DNA from: Nocardiopsis gilva YIM 90087
GTDB lineage: Bacteria > Actinomycetota > Actinomycetes > Streptosporangiales > Streptosporangiaceae
Direction: 5' to 3'
Length of the DNA: 64,000 nucleotides
NCBI RefSeq assembly: GCF_002263495.1
Contig: NZ_CP022753.1
Location: forward strand, 5,084,001-5,148,000
A model generated the notes under the pieces. That model was given only the letters and a program-made list of their open reading frames with translations, had not been told where the DNA came from and ran no database searches. The number at the start of each line of letters is the position of its first letter. Position 1 is the stretch's first letter. The translations under genes and the position numbers were made by a program. Shown one piece after another: positions 15,879 to 28,216 of this stretch.

Positions 15879-15911
15879 GGGCCGGTCGGATCACAGATGA
15901 CCGACCGGCCC
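15879..15911 (-). terminator. terminator after glgP
   Basis: A perfect 11-bp stem GGGCCGGTCGG (15879-15889) pairs with 15901-15911 around an 11-base loop, about 30 bases beyond the glgP stop. Confidence 0.7.
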
Positions 15912-15942
15912 GACACACGAGGTACCGCCTACGCCGCGACCG

Positions 15943-18561
15943 CTACCGCAGCACCATTCCGTCGTCCATGGTCTCGGGCGGCTGCGGGACCACGACCAGG
16001 CCCATCTCGGCGGGGTCGGCCAGCATGGGGTGGGCGGGCAGGACGCGCACGGTGTAGCCGCACGTTCCGGCGCGCCGGAGGGGGACGGAGCCCGCGTAGC
16101 GCACCAGCGGCCCCTCGCTCCCATCGGGCTCGCCGACCACCTCCAGGTCGGCCACGACCGGTTCCACCAGCCGCTCGTCGCCGGTGACCCGGCCGATGGC
16201 GACCTCCACCTGGATGTCCTCGGGCGCCAGTCCGGCCAGCCCGAGGGTGGTGTGCACCTGCATCTCGCCGCCGACCTGGGGTGGGTCTTCCATTCCCACC
16301 ACCTCCACGTGTTCGATGCGCACCCCCGGCCAGGCCTTGCGAACCCGGCGCTTCCACTCGGCGAGTTCGCGCGCACCGTTCATGTCCTCGCCCGCCAACC
16401 GGCGGGAGGAGTCGGCCGCCCCCTGGTAGAGGCGGGTGACGTACTCCTGCACCATGCGCGTGGCCAGCACCTTGGGGCCGAGCGAGACGAGGGTGTGCTT
16501 GACCATCTCCAGCCAGCGGTTGGGCAGGCCCTCCTCATCGCGGTCGTAGAACTGCGGCGCGACCTCGCCCTCGATCAGGTCGTACAGGGCCGCCGCCTCC
16601 AGCTCGTCACGGCGGTCGGGGTCGCGCACGCCGTCGGCCGTGGGGATGGCCCACCCGTTGGAGCCGTCGAACCACTCCGCCCACCAGCCGTCGCGGACGG
16701 ACAGGTTGAGCCCGCCGTTGAGCGCGGCCTTCATGCCCGAGGTGCCGCAGGCCTCCAGTGGGCGCAGCGGGTTGTTCAGCCACACGTCGCAGCCCTGGAC
16801 CAGGGAGCGCGCCAGTGCCATGTCGTAGTCGGGCAGGAAGACGATGCGGTGGCGCACCCGCGGGTCGTCGGTGAAGCGCACGATCTCCTGGATGAGGCGC
16901 TTGCCGCCCTCGTCGGCCGGGTGGGCCTTGCCCGCGATGACGATCTGCACCGGGCGATCCGGGTCGAGCAGCATCGACTTGAGCCGGTCGCGATCGCGCA
17001 GCATGAGGGTGAGCCGCTTGTAGGAGGGCACCCGGCGGGCGAATCCGATGGTCAGGATGTCGGGGTCGAGGACGTCGTCGATCCAGCCCAGCTCGGCCGA
17101 ACTGGCCCCCCGCTGCCGCCAGGAGGCGCGCAGCCGCTCCCGCGTGTCGGCGACCAGGCGGGAGCGCAGCGTGCGGCGCATCTCCCACAGATCCGCCTCG
17201 TCGGCGTCGGTAATCTTGCGCCACCCTTCGGAGTGGGTGAACTCGGCGGAGTCCTGCACCATGCGCCCCGCCATCCGCTGGGCCTCATCCGCCACCCAGG
17301 TGCGCGCGTGCACGCCGTTGGTGATGGAGGTGATGGGCACCTCGGCGGCGTCGAAGCCCGACCACAGCCCCTGGAACATGTCCCGGGCGACGGCCCCGTG
17401 CAGTTCGCTGACGCCGTTGACGCGCTGCGCCAGCCGCATGCCCATCACGGCCATGTTGAACACCGCGGGGTCACCGCCCGCGTAGTCCTCTGTGCCGAGC
17501 TCCATGACGCGGTCGCGCGGGACACCCGGTGTCGCGGAGACGTCGGCGGTGAAGTGCCGCTCGACGAGGTCGCGCGGCAGGCGGTCGATCCCGGCGGACA
17601 CCGGCGTATGGGTGGTGAAGACCGTGCCCGCACGGGTGGCCTCGGCCGCCTCGTCGAAGGTCAGTCCGGCCTCGTCGATGTACTCGCGGACGCGTTCCAG
17701 GCCGAGGAACCCGGCGTGCCCCTCGTTCATGTGGAAGACCTCGGGGCGGGGGTCGCCGGTCTGCTCGCAGTAGACGCGGACCGCCCGGACCCCGCCGATG
17801 CCGAGCAGCAGCTCCTGGCGCAGCCGGTGCTCGCTCCCGCCCCCGTAGAGGCGGTCGGTGATGCCGCGCAGCTCCGGGTCGTTGCCCTCGTGGCACGCGT
17901 CCAGGAGCAGCAGCGGGACGCGTCCGACGCGGACCACCCACACGTGCGCGGTGATGCGGCGGCCGTCCGCCATGTCGACGCCGATGCACACGGGTTCCCC
18001 CGCGGCGTCGGACAGGCGGCTCATGGGCAGTCCGCGCGGGTCGATCTCCGGGTAGCCCTCCAGCTGCCAGCCCTCGGGCGAGAGGGTCTGGGTGAAGTAG
18101 CCGTGCCGGTAGAGCAGACCGACGCCGATGAGCGGTAGGCCCAGGTCGCTGGCGCTCTTGAGGTGGTCGCCGGCGAGGATGCCCAGTCCGCCGGAGTACT
18201 GGGGCAGGGCGGCGGTCAGGCCGTATTCGGCCGAGAAGTAGGCGATGCCCGAGGGCGGCTGGGACAGGCCCTGATACCAACGTGGTCCGGTGAGGTAGGT
18301 GTCGAGGTCGGCGGCGGCCTCGCGCAGACGGGCGCGGAACTCCTCATCGCGGGCGAGCGCGGCGAACCGCTCCCCACCGACCTCGCCGAGCATGCGGAAC
18401 GGATCCTGGCCGACGCTCTCCCACACCTCGGGATCGATCGCGGCGAAGACCTCGCGGGTCGCCGGGTGCCAGGCCCAGCGGAGGTTCGCGGCGAGTCGGC
18501 CCAGCGGGGCGAGTTCGTCGGGGAGGACGGTACGGACGGTAAATCTGCGAATCGCCTTCAC
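15943..18561 (-). CDS. glgP: alpha-glucan phosphorylase
   Basis: Releases glucose 1-phosphate from the ends of alpha-1,4-glucan; a PLP enzyme of 872 residues, the length of the actinobacterial short form. It starts MKAIRRFTVRTVLPDELAPL at GTG 18561. It contains AYFSAEYGL near the N-terminus, the phosphate and substrate region SITNGVHARTW, RRVPSYKRLTL and the PLP-lysine segment EACGTSGMKAALNGG. It faces away from the glgE operon across a 540-base spacer, so glucan made by GlgE and GlgB can be recycled by this enzyme. The ribosome binding site is weak. Confidence 0.95.
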   Translation of the reverse strand: MKAIRRFTVRTVLPDELAPLGRLAANLRWAWHPATREVFAAIDPEVWESVGQDPFRMLGEVGGERFAALARDEEFRARLREAAADLDTYLTGPRWYQGLSQPPSGIAYFSAEYGLTAALPQYSGGLGILAGDHLKSASDLGLPLIGVGLLYRHGYFTQTLSPEGWQLEGYPEIDPRGLPMSRLSDAAGEPVCIGVDMADGRRITAHVWVVRVGRVPLLLLDACHEGNDPELRGITDRLYGGGSEHRLRQELLLGIGGVRAVRVYCEQTGDPRPEVFHMNEGHAGFLGLERVREYIDEAGLTFDEAAEATRAGTVFTTHTPVSAGIDRLPRDLVERHFTADVSATPGVPRDRVMELGTEDYAGGDPAVFNMAVMGMRLAQRVNGVSELHGAVARDMFQGLWSGFDAAEVPITSITNGVHARTWVADEAQRMAGRMVQDSAEFTHSEGWRKITDADEADLWEMRRTLRSRLVADTRERLRASWRQRGASSAELGWIDDVLDPDILTIGFARRVPSYKRLTLMLRDRDRLKSMLLDPDRPVQIVIAGKAHPADEGGKRLIQEIVRFTDDPRVRHRIVFLPDYDMALARSLVQGCDVWLNNPLRPLEACGTSGMKAALNGGLNLSVRDGWWAEWFDGSNGWAIPTADGVRDPDRRDELEAAALYDLIEGEVAPQFYDRDEEGLPNRWLEMVKHTLVSLGPKVLATRMVQEYVTRLYQGAADSSRRLAGEDMNGARELAEWKRRVRKAWPGVRIEHVEVVGMEDPPQVGGEMQVHTTLGLAGLAPEDIQVEVAIGRVTGDERLVEPVVADLEVVGEPDGSEGPLVRYAGSVPLRRAGTCGYTVRVLPAHPMLADPAEMGLVVVPQPPETMDDGMVLR

Positions 18562-19104
18562 GGAGCGTGAGGCTAGTCAATTCGGCGCGGTTACGCGACC
18601 CCCTTAGGCCTTTATTCAACGAACACGTCAAAATCTTAACTTCCAGGTTTCTGCGGCGCTTTTCCCCGTATGTCGCAAACCGGAATATCCGGGACAGACC
18701 ACTCTTCTGGCTCGCCACTCCATGATCACCCCGCACACGCGACACACCCATTTAACCGATTATGGCCACCCGCGAAGCCAATGTGACGATTGCTCCCACT
18801 AGGGACACACGACCGCTTTGTCGTTGTTTCCTGCGTGAAGCGGGTGAAGATACATCCCACAAAGAACCATTGCCAGTGTGACGACAATCACAAAAAATAC
18901 GCACCGCAAACCATCGGATGCGGGCCATTCCGGGCCGACGATAGACAGTGAGAGCGCGTCGCTCCGCGCCACCCGGGGTCCACCTATGTCGCCTTTCGGG
19001 TCCGCTGAGCTGCCCGCTCTCAAATGCCTTTCACGCCACAAACGCCACGAACTTCCCACAATCGCCGGAATCGCGACACTCTCGCTCTCTGCATTGGTGC
19101 ACTT
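18562..19104. other. divergent promoter region between glgP and glgE
   Basis: 543 bases, less GC-rich than the flanks (for example around 18610-18640 and 18740-18770). It must hold the promoters for both divergent units. I see no convincing gene, RNA or clear operator. Confidence 0.5.
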
Positions 19105-21165
19105 GTGATCGGACGCATTCCCATTCTGAACGTCGCTCCCGTACCCGACCTCGGCGCGGCCAAGGCCGTCGCCGGTGAGACCTTCACCGTCAGCGCCACC
19201 GTGATCAGGGAGGGGCACGGCGCCCTCGGCGCGGCTGTGGTGCTGTACGACCCTCGGGGACGGCGCCAGGAGCCCGTGCCCATGCGCGAGGTGGCGCCGG
19301 GAACCGACCGCTACGCGGCCGATGTGCGTGCGTCCCGCGAAGGCGCGTGGCGATTCGCCGTCGAGGCGTGGGACGACCCCTTCGCCACCTGGCGGCACGA
19401 CGCCCAGATCAAGATCCCGCTGGGGCAGGACGTCGAGCTGATGATGGAGGAGGGCGCCCGGCTCCTCGAACGGGCGGCGCGGCGCGTACCGCGCCGCCCC
19501 GAGCTGGCCAAGGTCGCCGACCGGCTCCGCGACACCACCCGGTCGGCGACCGAGCGCTTGGAGCTGGCCACCGGGGCCGAAGTCGTCGCGGAGCTCGGCG
19601 CCGCCCCGCTGCGCGACCTGGTGACGCGGTCGAAGAAGTTTCCGCTCGTCGTGCACCGCAAGCGCGCGCTCTTCGGCTCCTGGTACGAGTTCTTCCCACG
19701 CTCTGAGGGCGCGGAGCCCGCCGACCACGACGGCCAGTGGCGCCCGGGCACACTGCGCACCGCCGCCAAGCGCCTTCCGGCCATCGCCGACATGGGCTTC
19801 GACGTCGTCTACCTGCCGCCGATCCATCCCGTGGGTCACTCCTTCCGCAAGGGTCGCAACAACACGCTGCAGGCTGGGCCGGGCGACCCCGGCTCGGTGT
19901 GGGCGATCGGCTCGGCCGAGGGCGGCCACGACGCCATCCACCCCGACCTCGGCGACATCGACGACTTCGACGCGTTCGTCGCCAGCGCGCGCGAGCTGGG
20001 GATGGAGGTCGCGCTCGACCTGGCCCTGCAGTGCTCACCCGACCACCCCTGGGTGACCGAGCACCCCGAGTGGTTCACGGTCCGCGCCGACGGCTCCATC
20101 GCGCACGCGGAGAACCCGCCCAAGAAGTACCAGGACATCTACCCGCTGAACTTCGACGCCGCCCCCGAGGGGCTGTACGCCGAGGTGCTGCGCGTCGTCC
20201 GGCACTGGATGGCGCACGGGGTGCGCATCTTCCGGGTGGACAACCCGCACACCAAGCCGGTGGCGTTCTGGGAGCGGCTGCTCGCCGAGATCGCGCGGAC
20301 CGACCCGGACGTGCTCTTCCTCGCCGAAGCCTTCACCCGCCCGGCGATGATGCACACCCTCGCCAAGATCGGCTTCCACCAGTCCTACACCTACTTCACC
20401 TGGCGCAACGGCAAGGAGGAGCTGGAGGACTACCTGCGCGAGCTGAGCGGGGACGCCGCCGCCTACATGCGTCCGAACTTCTTCGCCAACACCCCCGACA
20501 TCCTCCACGCCTATCTGCAGCACGGGGGGCGCCCGGCGTTCGAGATCCGCGCGGTCCTGGCCGCCCTGCTCTCCCCGACGTGGGGGGTCTACTCGGGCTA
20601 CGAGCTGTGCGAGAGCACGGCGGTGCGGCCGGGAAGCGAGGAGTACCTGAACTCCGAGAAGTACGAGTACCGGCCGCGCGACTGGGCCGCCGCCGAGGCG
20701 GCCGGGACGACCATCTCGCCGCTGCTGACGCGGCTCAACCAGCTGCGGCGCGAGCACCCCGCCCTGCAGGAGCTGCGCAACCTGCGCTTCCACCACATCG
20801 ACCGGCATCAGCTGATCTGCTTCTCGAAGCGGACCGCCGCCGATGGCGACGGCCCGCGGCAGGACTGCCGCCAGCACGGCCCGGCCGTCCTGGACCCTGC
20901 CATTCCGGAGGGTGCTGTTCTGGATGGCGCCGTTCAGGACGATGTCGTTCTGGTCGTGGTCAATCTCGATCCGCATCAGCCCTGTGAAGGCACGGTGTGG
21001 CTCGACATGCCCGCTCTGGGGTTCACCTCCCAGGACACGATCCTCGTCACGGATCAATTATCGGGCGAAACGCATGAATGGGGCGCGATGAATTATGTCC
21101 GCCTCGACCCGAATATCCGACCAGCCCACGTATTCACCGTCGCACCCTCCGGAAAGCCCCGATAG
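19105..21165 (+). CDS. glgE: maltosyltransferase GlgE
   Basis: Transfers maltosyl units from alpha-maltose 1-phosphate to the end of growing alpha-1,4-glucan (GH13_3 family, no nucleotide sugar needed). It has 686 residues. I start at GTG 19105 because homologs begin (V/M)IGRIP and the longer upstream extension is not protein-like. The catalytic aspartate is in IFRVDNPHTKP and the general acid glutamate in LFLAEAFTRP. GHSFRKGRNN and WFTVRADGSIAHAENPPKKY are typical GlgE segments. A Pro/Gly/Asp-rich insert of about 35 residues (RTAADGDGPRQD to VQDDV) in the C-terminal beta domain is unusual and probably a surface loop. First gene of glgE-treS-mak-glgB. Confidence 0.96.
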   Translation: MIGRIPILNVAPVPDLGAAKAVAGETFTVSATVIREGHGALGAAVVLYDPRGRRQEPVPMREVAPGTDRYAADVRASREGAWRFAVEAWDDPFATWRHDAQIKIPLGQDVELMMEEGARLLERAARRVPRRPELAKVADRLRDTTRSATERLELATGAEVVAELGAAPLRDLVTRSKKFPLVVHRKRALFGSWYEFFPRSEGAEPADHDGQWRPGTLRTAAKRLPAIADMGFDVVYLPPIHPVGHSFRKGRNNTLQAGPGDPGSVWAIGSAEGGHDAIHPDLGDIDDFDAFVASARELGMEVALDLALQCSPDHPWVTEHPEWFTVRADGSIAHAENPPKKYQDIYPLNFDAAPEGLYAEVLRVVRHWMAHGVRIFRVDNPHTKPVAFWERLLAEIARTDPDVLFLAEAFTRPAMMHTLAKIGFHQSYTYFTWRNGKEELEDYLRELSGDAAAYMRPNFFANTPDILHAYLQHGGRPAFEIRAVLAALLSPTWGVYSGYELCESTAVRPGSEEYLNSEKYEYRPRDWAAAEAAGTTISPLLTRLNQLRREHPALQELRNLRFHHIDRHQLICFSKRTAADGDGPRQDCRQHGPAVLDPAIPEGAVLDGAVQDDVVLVVVNLDPHQPCEGTVWLDMPALGFTSQDTILVTDQLSGETHEWGAMNYVRLDPNIRPAHVFTVAPSGKPR

Positions 21166-21225
21166 CACCCGCCAACGGGCACATCCGGCGGAACACACTG
21201 GAACGACAACCGGTGGAGTAGTTTC

Positions 21226-23114
<1,889 letters not shown>

Positions 23115-23118
<4 letters not shown>

Positions 23119-24500
23119 GCCAGCTTGAGGATCTCCTTGCCGGCTGGATCCCGCGGCAGCGGTGGTTCGCCGGCAAGGGGACACCGATCGAGAAGGTGAT
23201 GGTCGAGGCGGAGCACCCCGTCGTCACCGGCGAACCCGGGCTGCGGCTGCTGGTCGTCGAGGTCGGCCAGCAGGGTTCGACCTCCCGTTACCAGGTGCTC
23301 CTCGGCGTGCGCAGGGCCGGGCACCTGCGCGACGAGCTCGCCCACGCCACCATCGGCGTGTGCGAGCTGCCCGGCGACAGCAGTACGTGGGCCGTCTACG
23401 ACGCGGCCCACGACCCCGAGCTGACGACGTCGCTGCTGGAGGGGATCGCAGACGAGCGGGGAGCGGACGGCATCCGCTTCCGCCGCATGCCCGGCGCGCC
23501 GATCCGCACCGGCCAGCGCAGCATCGTCCTCACCGGAGAGCAGTCCAACACCTCGCTGGTCTACGGCGAGGACTACGTGCTCAAGACGTTCCGGCGGCTG
23601 TGGCCGGGTCGCAACCCCGACCTGGAGCTCACCGCCGCGCTGGCCGGGTCGCCCTTCGTGGCCCGGCCGCACGGCTGGATCGAGACCGACCTCCCCAGCG
23701 ACCGGCCGGGCGACGGCAGCAGCGTGCCCACCACGCTGGCGCTGCTCCAGGACTACCTGCGCAGCGCCACCGACGGCTGGGTACTGGCCGCCACCAGCGT
23801 GCGCGACCTGTACGACACGCCCGACCTCCCGCCGGGCGACGCCGGTGGGGACTTCGCCGGGGAGGCCGAGCGCCTGGGCAGCGCCACGGCGGCCGTGCAC
23901 CGCGCCCTGTCCCGGGAGCTGCCCACCGACGTGCTCACCCCCGACATGCTCGGCGACCTCGCCGCGGGCATGCGCCACCGGCTGGAGTCCGCCACCGCCG
24001 AGATCCCCGAGCTGAGCCGGTACGCGCCCGCGCTGCGCGCCGCCTACGACGCGTTCGCCGCCGTGGCGGAGCCGCTCCCGGTCCAGCGGATCCACGGCGA
24101 CTACCACCTCGGCCAGGTGGTGCGCACCGATGCCGGGTGGGTGTTGCTGGACTTCGAGGGCGAGCCCGCCGTGCCGGTGCGCGACCGTCGGCGCCCCTCC
24201 AGCCCGCTGCGCGACGTCGCCGGGATGCTGCGCTCCTTCGACTACGCCGCCCACTACCAGCTCATCGGCAGCGCGTCCGAGGAGACCCTGGCGCCGGCGG
24301 CCCGCGCGTGGGCGCGGCACAACCGGGACGCCTTCTGCGCCGGGTACGCCGCGGCCGGGGGCGTGGACCCGGAGAAGCACCAGGCCGTGCTGCGCGCGTT
24401 CGAGTACGACAAGGCGGTCTACGAGGTCATGTACGAGGCCCGGAACCGACCGTCGTGGCTGCGCATCCCCCTGGACTCGATCGCGGAGCTCACGCGATGA
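23115..24500 (+). CDS. mak: maltokinase
   Basis: Phosphorylates maltose with ATP to maltose 1-phosphate, the GlgE substrate. It has 461 residues in the aminoglycoside-phosphotransferase-like fold. The N-terminal motif [13 protein letters not shown] is diagnostic for maltokinases. The catalytic loop is [12 protein letters not shown] and the metal site [16 protein letters not shown]. The ATG overlaps the treS stop, so TreS and Mak are probably made in step. The 157 bases to glgB carry short CCGACATCCAC repeats but no gene. Confidence 0.95.
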
Positions 24501-24657
24501 ACCGGCACCCGCGCCGCGTCCCCCGTGCGCACCATCCACGCCACACACACGACCCGCGGCACCGCGGGACCCACCCCACCCACACCAGCCCCCCGACATC
24601 CACTACCCCGACATCCACCATCGCCCTGATATTCACGACCGACCGACGGGGAACGGC

Positions 24658-26874
24658 ATGAGCCAGATCGACCGCGCTGAACTCGACCACGCAGAGATCG
24701 ACCGCCTCGTCGGCGGCGCGCACCACGATCCGCACAGACTGCTCGGGGCGCACCCCGGCCCGGACGGGACCGCCGTGCGCGCCCTGCGCCCCCTGGCGGA
24801 ATCGGTGCACGCCGTGTTGGCCGACGGCACCTCCGTCGAGCTGGACCACCTGCACAACGGCGTCTTCGCCGCGACGCTGCCCACCGACACGCGTTTCGGA
24901 GCGGACGCCGGCGCTGTGCCCGACTACCGGCTGCTCGTGCGCTATCCCGGAGAGGTGGAGGGGCGCCTGGTCGACGACCCCTACCGGCACCTGCCCATCC
25001 TCGGCGACCTCGACCTGCACCTGATCGGGGAGGGGCGGCACGAGGAGCTGTGGCGGGCGCTGGGCGCGCACACCCGCCGCTTCCCGTCGGCCATGGGCGA
25101 CTCCCACGGCACCGCGTTCGCCGTGTGGGCGCCGGGCGCCCAGGGGGTCCGCGTCATCGGCGACTTCAACCACTGGGACGGCACCGCGCACCCCATGCGC
25201 TCGCTCGGCGGGACGGGTGTGTGGGAGCTGTTCGTTCCGGAGGTCAGCGACGGCTCGACGTACAAGTTCCAGGTGCTCGGCCGGGACGGTGTGTGGCGGG
25301 ACAAGGCCGACCCGATGGCCTTCGCCACCCAGCGGCCGCCCGAGACGGCGTCGGTCGTGCACACCTCGACCCATGCGTGGGGGGACGACGCCTGGCTGTC
25401 GGAGCGCAAGAACGCGGAGTGGGTCGCCCGCCCGATGAGCGTCTACGAGGTGCACCTGGGCTCGTGGCGGCCGGGGCTCGGCTACCGGGAGCTGGCCGAG
25501 GAGCTGGTGGACTACGTGCGGGAGATGGGGTTCACCCACGTGGAGTTCCTCCCCGTGGCCGAACATCCCTTCGGCGGGTCGTGGGGCTACCAGATCACCT
25601 CGTTCTACGCGCCGACCTCGCGGTTCGGATCGCCCGACGAGTTCCGGGCGCTGGTCGACGCGCTGCACCGGGCGGGGATCGGCGTGCTGCTCGACTGGGT
25701 CCCGGCGCACTTCCCCAAGGACGAGTGGGCGCTGGCGCGCTTCGACGGTTCCGCGCAGTACGAGCACCCGGACCCGCGCCGCGGCGAGCACCCGGACTGG
25801 GGCTCGCTGATCTTCGACTACGGCCGCACCGAGGTGCGCAACTTCCTGATCGCCAACGCGCTGTTCTGGCTGGAGGAGTTCCACATCGACGGGCTGCGGG
25901 TGGACGCGGTCGCCTCGATGATCTACCTCGACTACTCGCGGGAGTCCGGGGAGTGGGCGCCCAACGCGTTCGGCGGTCGGGAGAACCTGGAGGCGCTGGA
26001 GTTCCTGCGGGAGCTCAACGCCTGCGCCTACCGGCGCAATCCCGGCATCGTCATGGTCGCCGAGGAGTCCACGGCCTGGCCCGGGGTGACCCGGCCGACC
26101 GATCACGGAGGGCTCGGGTTCGGCTTCAAGTGGAACATGGGGTGGATGCACGACACCCTCGAGTACCTCAAGCGCGACCCGGTGTACCGGCAGCACCACC
26201 ACAACGAAATCACCTTCTCGATGGTCTACGCCTACAGCGAGAACTACATCCTGCCGCTCTCGCACGACGAGGTGGTGCACGGCAAGGCGTCGCTGCTGTA
26301 CAAGATGCCGGGCGACGAGTGGCGGCGCTTCGCGGGGCTGCGCGCGCTGTTCGGCTACATGTGGGCGCATCCGGGCAAGCAGCTGCTGTTCATGGGCGAT
26401 GAGATCGGGCACGGCGACGAGTGGTCGCACGAGCACGGGGTCCAGTGGTGGCTGCTCGACCACTGCTACCACCAGGGCGTGCAGCGCCTGGTGGGCGACC
26501 TCAACCGGGCCTACGCGGACACCCCCGCACTGTGGTCGCTCGACACCGATCCGGCCGGGTTCACCTGGCTGGACGGAGGCGACGCCCAGGGCAACACACT
26601 GTCGTTCCTGCGGCACGGGGACGACGGCTCGGTGCTGGCGTGCCTGGTCAACTTCTCACCCGAGGTGCACACCGGCCGCCGCGTGGGCCTGCCCCGCACC
26701 GGCCGGTGGCGGGAGGTGCTGTCGACCGACGCCGAGCCGTACCAGGGCAGCGGTGTGAGGGCAGTGGGCGCCGCAGGGGTCGTCGAGGCGACCGCGGGAG
26801 AGTGGAATGGGCAGCCCGCGTCGGCCGTGGTGACGCTCCCGCCGCTGGCGACAGTATGGCTGGTGCCCGACTGA
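24658..26874 (+). CDS. glgB: 1,4-alpha-glucan branching enzyme
   Basis: Adds alpha-1,6 branches to the glucan made by GlgE. It has 738 residues. It has an N-terminal extension domain and a CBM48 domain ([23 protein letters not shown]), then a GH13 barrel with [17 protein letters not shown], nucleophile Asp in [10 protein letters not shown], acid Glu in [12 protein letters not shown] and [12 protein letters not shown]. It starts at ATG 24658 ([20 protein letters not shown]). It is the last gene of the GlgE pathway operon and is followed by a strong terminator. glgC and glgA are absent from this window, as expected where the GlgE route supplies the glucan. Confidence 0.97.
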   Translation: MSQIDRAELDHAEIDRLVGGAHHDPHRLLGAHPGPDGTAVRALRPLAESVHAVLADGTSVELDHLHNGVFAATLPTDTRFGADAGAVPDYRLLVRYPGEVEGRLVDDPYRHLPILGDLDLHLIGEGRHEELWRALGAHTRRFPSAMGDSHGTAFAVWAPGAQGVRVIGDFNHWDGTAHPMRSLGGTGVWELFVPEVSDGSTYKFQVLGRDGVWRDKADPMAFATQRPPETASVVHTSTHAWGDDAWLSERKNAEWVARPMSVYEVHLGSWRPGLGYRELAEELVDYVREMGFTHVEFLPVAEHPFGGSWGYQITSFYAPTSRFGSPDEFRALVDALHRAGIGVLLDWVPAHFPKDEWALARFDGSAQYEHPDPRRGEHPDWGSLIFDYGRTEVRNFLIANALFWLEEFHIDGLRVDAVASMIYLDYSRESGEWAPNAFGGRENLEALEFLRELNACAYRRNPGIVMVAEESTAWPGVTRPTDHGGLGFGFKWNMGWMHDTLEYLKRDPVYRQHHHNEITFSMVYAYSENYILPLSHDEVVHGKASLLYKMPGDEWRRFAGLRALFGYMWAHPGKQLLFMGDEIGHGDEWSHEHGVQWWLLDHCYHQGVQRLVGDLNRAYADTPALWSLDTDPAGFTWLDGGDAQGNTLSFLRHGDDGSVLACLVNFSPEVHTGRRVGLPRTGRWREVLSTDAEPYQGSGVRAVGAAGVVEATAGEWNGQPASAVVTLPPLATVWLVPD

Positions 26875-26897
26875 CGGACCGCATCACCAGTGTGGGA

Positions 26898-26922
26898 AAG
26901 GCCGGGCCGCGCGCCCGGCCTT
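26898..26922 (+). terminator. terminator after glgB
   Basis: A perfect 10-bp stem AAGGCCGGGC (26898-26907) with 26913-26922 and a 5-base loop, 24 bases after the stop. Confidence 0.85.
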
Positions 26923-27078
26923 CGACTTTCGTGGCGTCCACCCGGCCGAAAGGTTGACCCTCCCCACCTGCGGTAACCACCCGAACGGCCGATGCCGGAC
27001 CGCCCCCGCGCTCCCTAGTCTCGCAGGGTTCGTCCGTGCCACCAGGCACGGGACGAGAACGAGCGAGAGGGGAGCCAC

Positions 27079-28134
27079 GTGGGCCACCAGGAGGGCGGTA
27101 GCGCCGCCGGAAAGCACGGGAAGCCACGGATCGACGTACTGGATGTGCTGCGCGGGTTCGCGCTGTGCGGGATCCTGCTGGTGAATATCGGACCCATCAC
27201 GCAGATGGGGTACGGTGCCTCCCTCGCGCTGGGCCCCGACGACCCCCGGCCTCCGGTGCACCCGGCCGAGAACATGCTGCACATGTTCGTCGACGGCCGG
27301 TTCATGCCGATCTTCGCGTTCCTCTTCGGTATCGGCTTCGCCCTGTTCCTGGAGTCGGCCCGCCGTCGCTCAGAGGCGCCCCGGCAGCTGCTGGTGCGCC
27401 GCCTTGTGATGCTGGCGGCCCTGGGCGGGCTGCACATGCTCGCCTACCCGGGTGAGGTGCTCCTCAGCTACGCGATCGTCGGGCTGGTGATCCTGCTCCC
27501 AGCGACCTACCTGCCCCGCTGGGCGGTGCTGATCGGCGGCGTGGCCGGGTCCATCGCCGGGGTGACACTCGCCCACGGCGGCCTGCTGCTGGTCCCCGGG
27601 CTGTTCCTGCTCGGCCTGGCCGTGGCCCGATACGAGATACCGCAGACCCTGCAGCACCGGACGGGCGAGGTGGCCATCGCGTTCCTGCTGTTTGCGGCCG
27701 TATCGGTGGCCGCTGTGGTCTGGCAGGTCAGCGTCGGACTGGAGAACACCGGTTTCACGACGTCGAGCGTGGTCGCCGGGCTGCTCATGGCCGGTGCCTA
27801 CGTGACCGGGACCTGCCTGCTGATGCGCACCCCGCTGCGACGCGTCCTGCACGCCGTCTTCGCTCCGCTGGGACGGATGGCGCTGACGAACTACCTCAGC
27901 GCCACACTGGTCGTCCTGCTCGTGGGCTGGCTGCTGGACTTCTACTCCCGCGACCAGTACGGCGCGCTCTTCGCTCTGGCCGCCGGGCTGCTGACCGCGC
28001 AGTGGGCGTTCAGCACTCTGTGGCTCACACACTTCCGCTACGGCCCCTTGGAGTGGGCGTGGCGCTGCGTAACCTGGTGGGGCATCGTCCCGCTGCGCCG
28101 TCAGCCGGAGCGCGCCATCGGCGTGGCCGCCTGA
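27079..28134 (+). CDS. DUF418/YeiB-family membrane protein
   Basis: A 351-residue polytopic membrane protein starting at GTG 27079 after GAGAGGGGAG. It carries the YeiB N-terminal signature IDVLDVLRGFALCGILLVNI and FMPIFAFLFGIGFALFLE, then about eight more hydrophobic segments and the C-terminal DUF418 part with GPLEWAWRCVTWWG. The family resembles membrane acyltransferases of the heparan-glucosaminide acetyltransferase type, but no activity has been shown for most members. It converges with PKS 1 across a shared terminator, so it is not cotranscribed with it. A role in acylating a sugar with the polyketide product is only a speculation from position. Confidence 0.88.
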   Translation: MGHQEGGSAAGKHGKPRIDVLDVLRGFALCGILLVNIGPITQMGYGASLALGPDDPRPPVHPAENMLHMFVDGRFMPIFAFLFGIGFALFLESARRRSEAPRQLLVRRLVMLAALGGLHMLAYPGEVLLSYAIVGLVILLPATYLPRWAVLIGGVAGSIAGVTLAHGGLLLVPGLFLLGLAVARYEIPQTLQHRTGEVAIAFLLFAAVSVAAVVWQVSVGLENTGFTTSSVVAGLLMAGAYVTGTCLLMRTPLRRVLHAVFAPLGRMALTNYLSATLVVLLVGWLLDFYSRDQYGALFALAAGLLTAQWAFSTLWLTHFRYGPLEWAWRCVTWWGIVPLRRQPERAIGVAA

Positions 28135-28152
28135 TTCAACAGCCCAGGAGAG

Positions 28153-28179
28153 CGCCGCATCCCGTCCTGGGGTGCGGCG
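28153..28179. terminator. bidirectional terminator between the DUF418 gene and PKS 1
   Basis: An 11-bp stem (28153-28163 with 28169-28179, one G-U) and a 5-base loop, placed between two converging stop codons 82 bases apart. Confidence 0.75.
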
Positions 28180-28216
28180 GCCCTGCCTCGGACAGAGCCG
28201 GTTCCCCACGGTCGGA

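Noticed and set aside
16030-18138. 702-residue plus-strand frame
   Set aside because: Antisense shadow of glgP with no family motifs.
24490-26616. 708-residue minus-strand frame
   Set aside because: Antisense shadow of glgB; Val/Arg/His-rich composition typical of antisense high-GC DNA.
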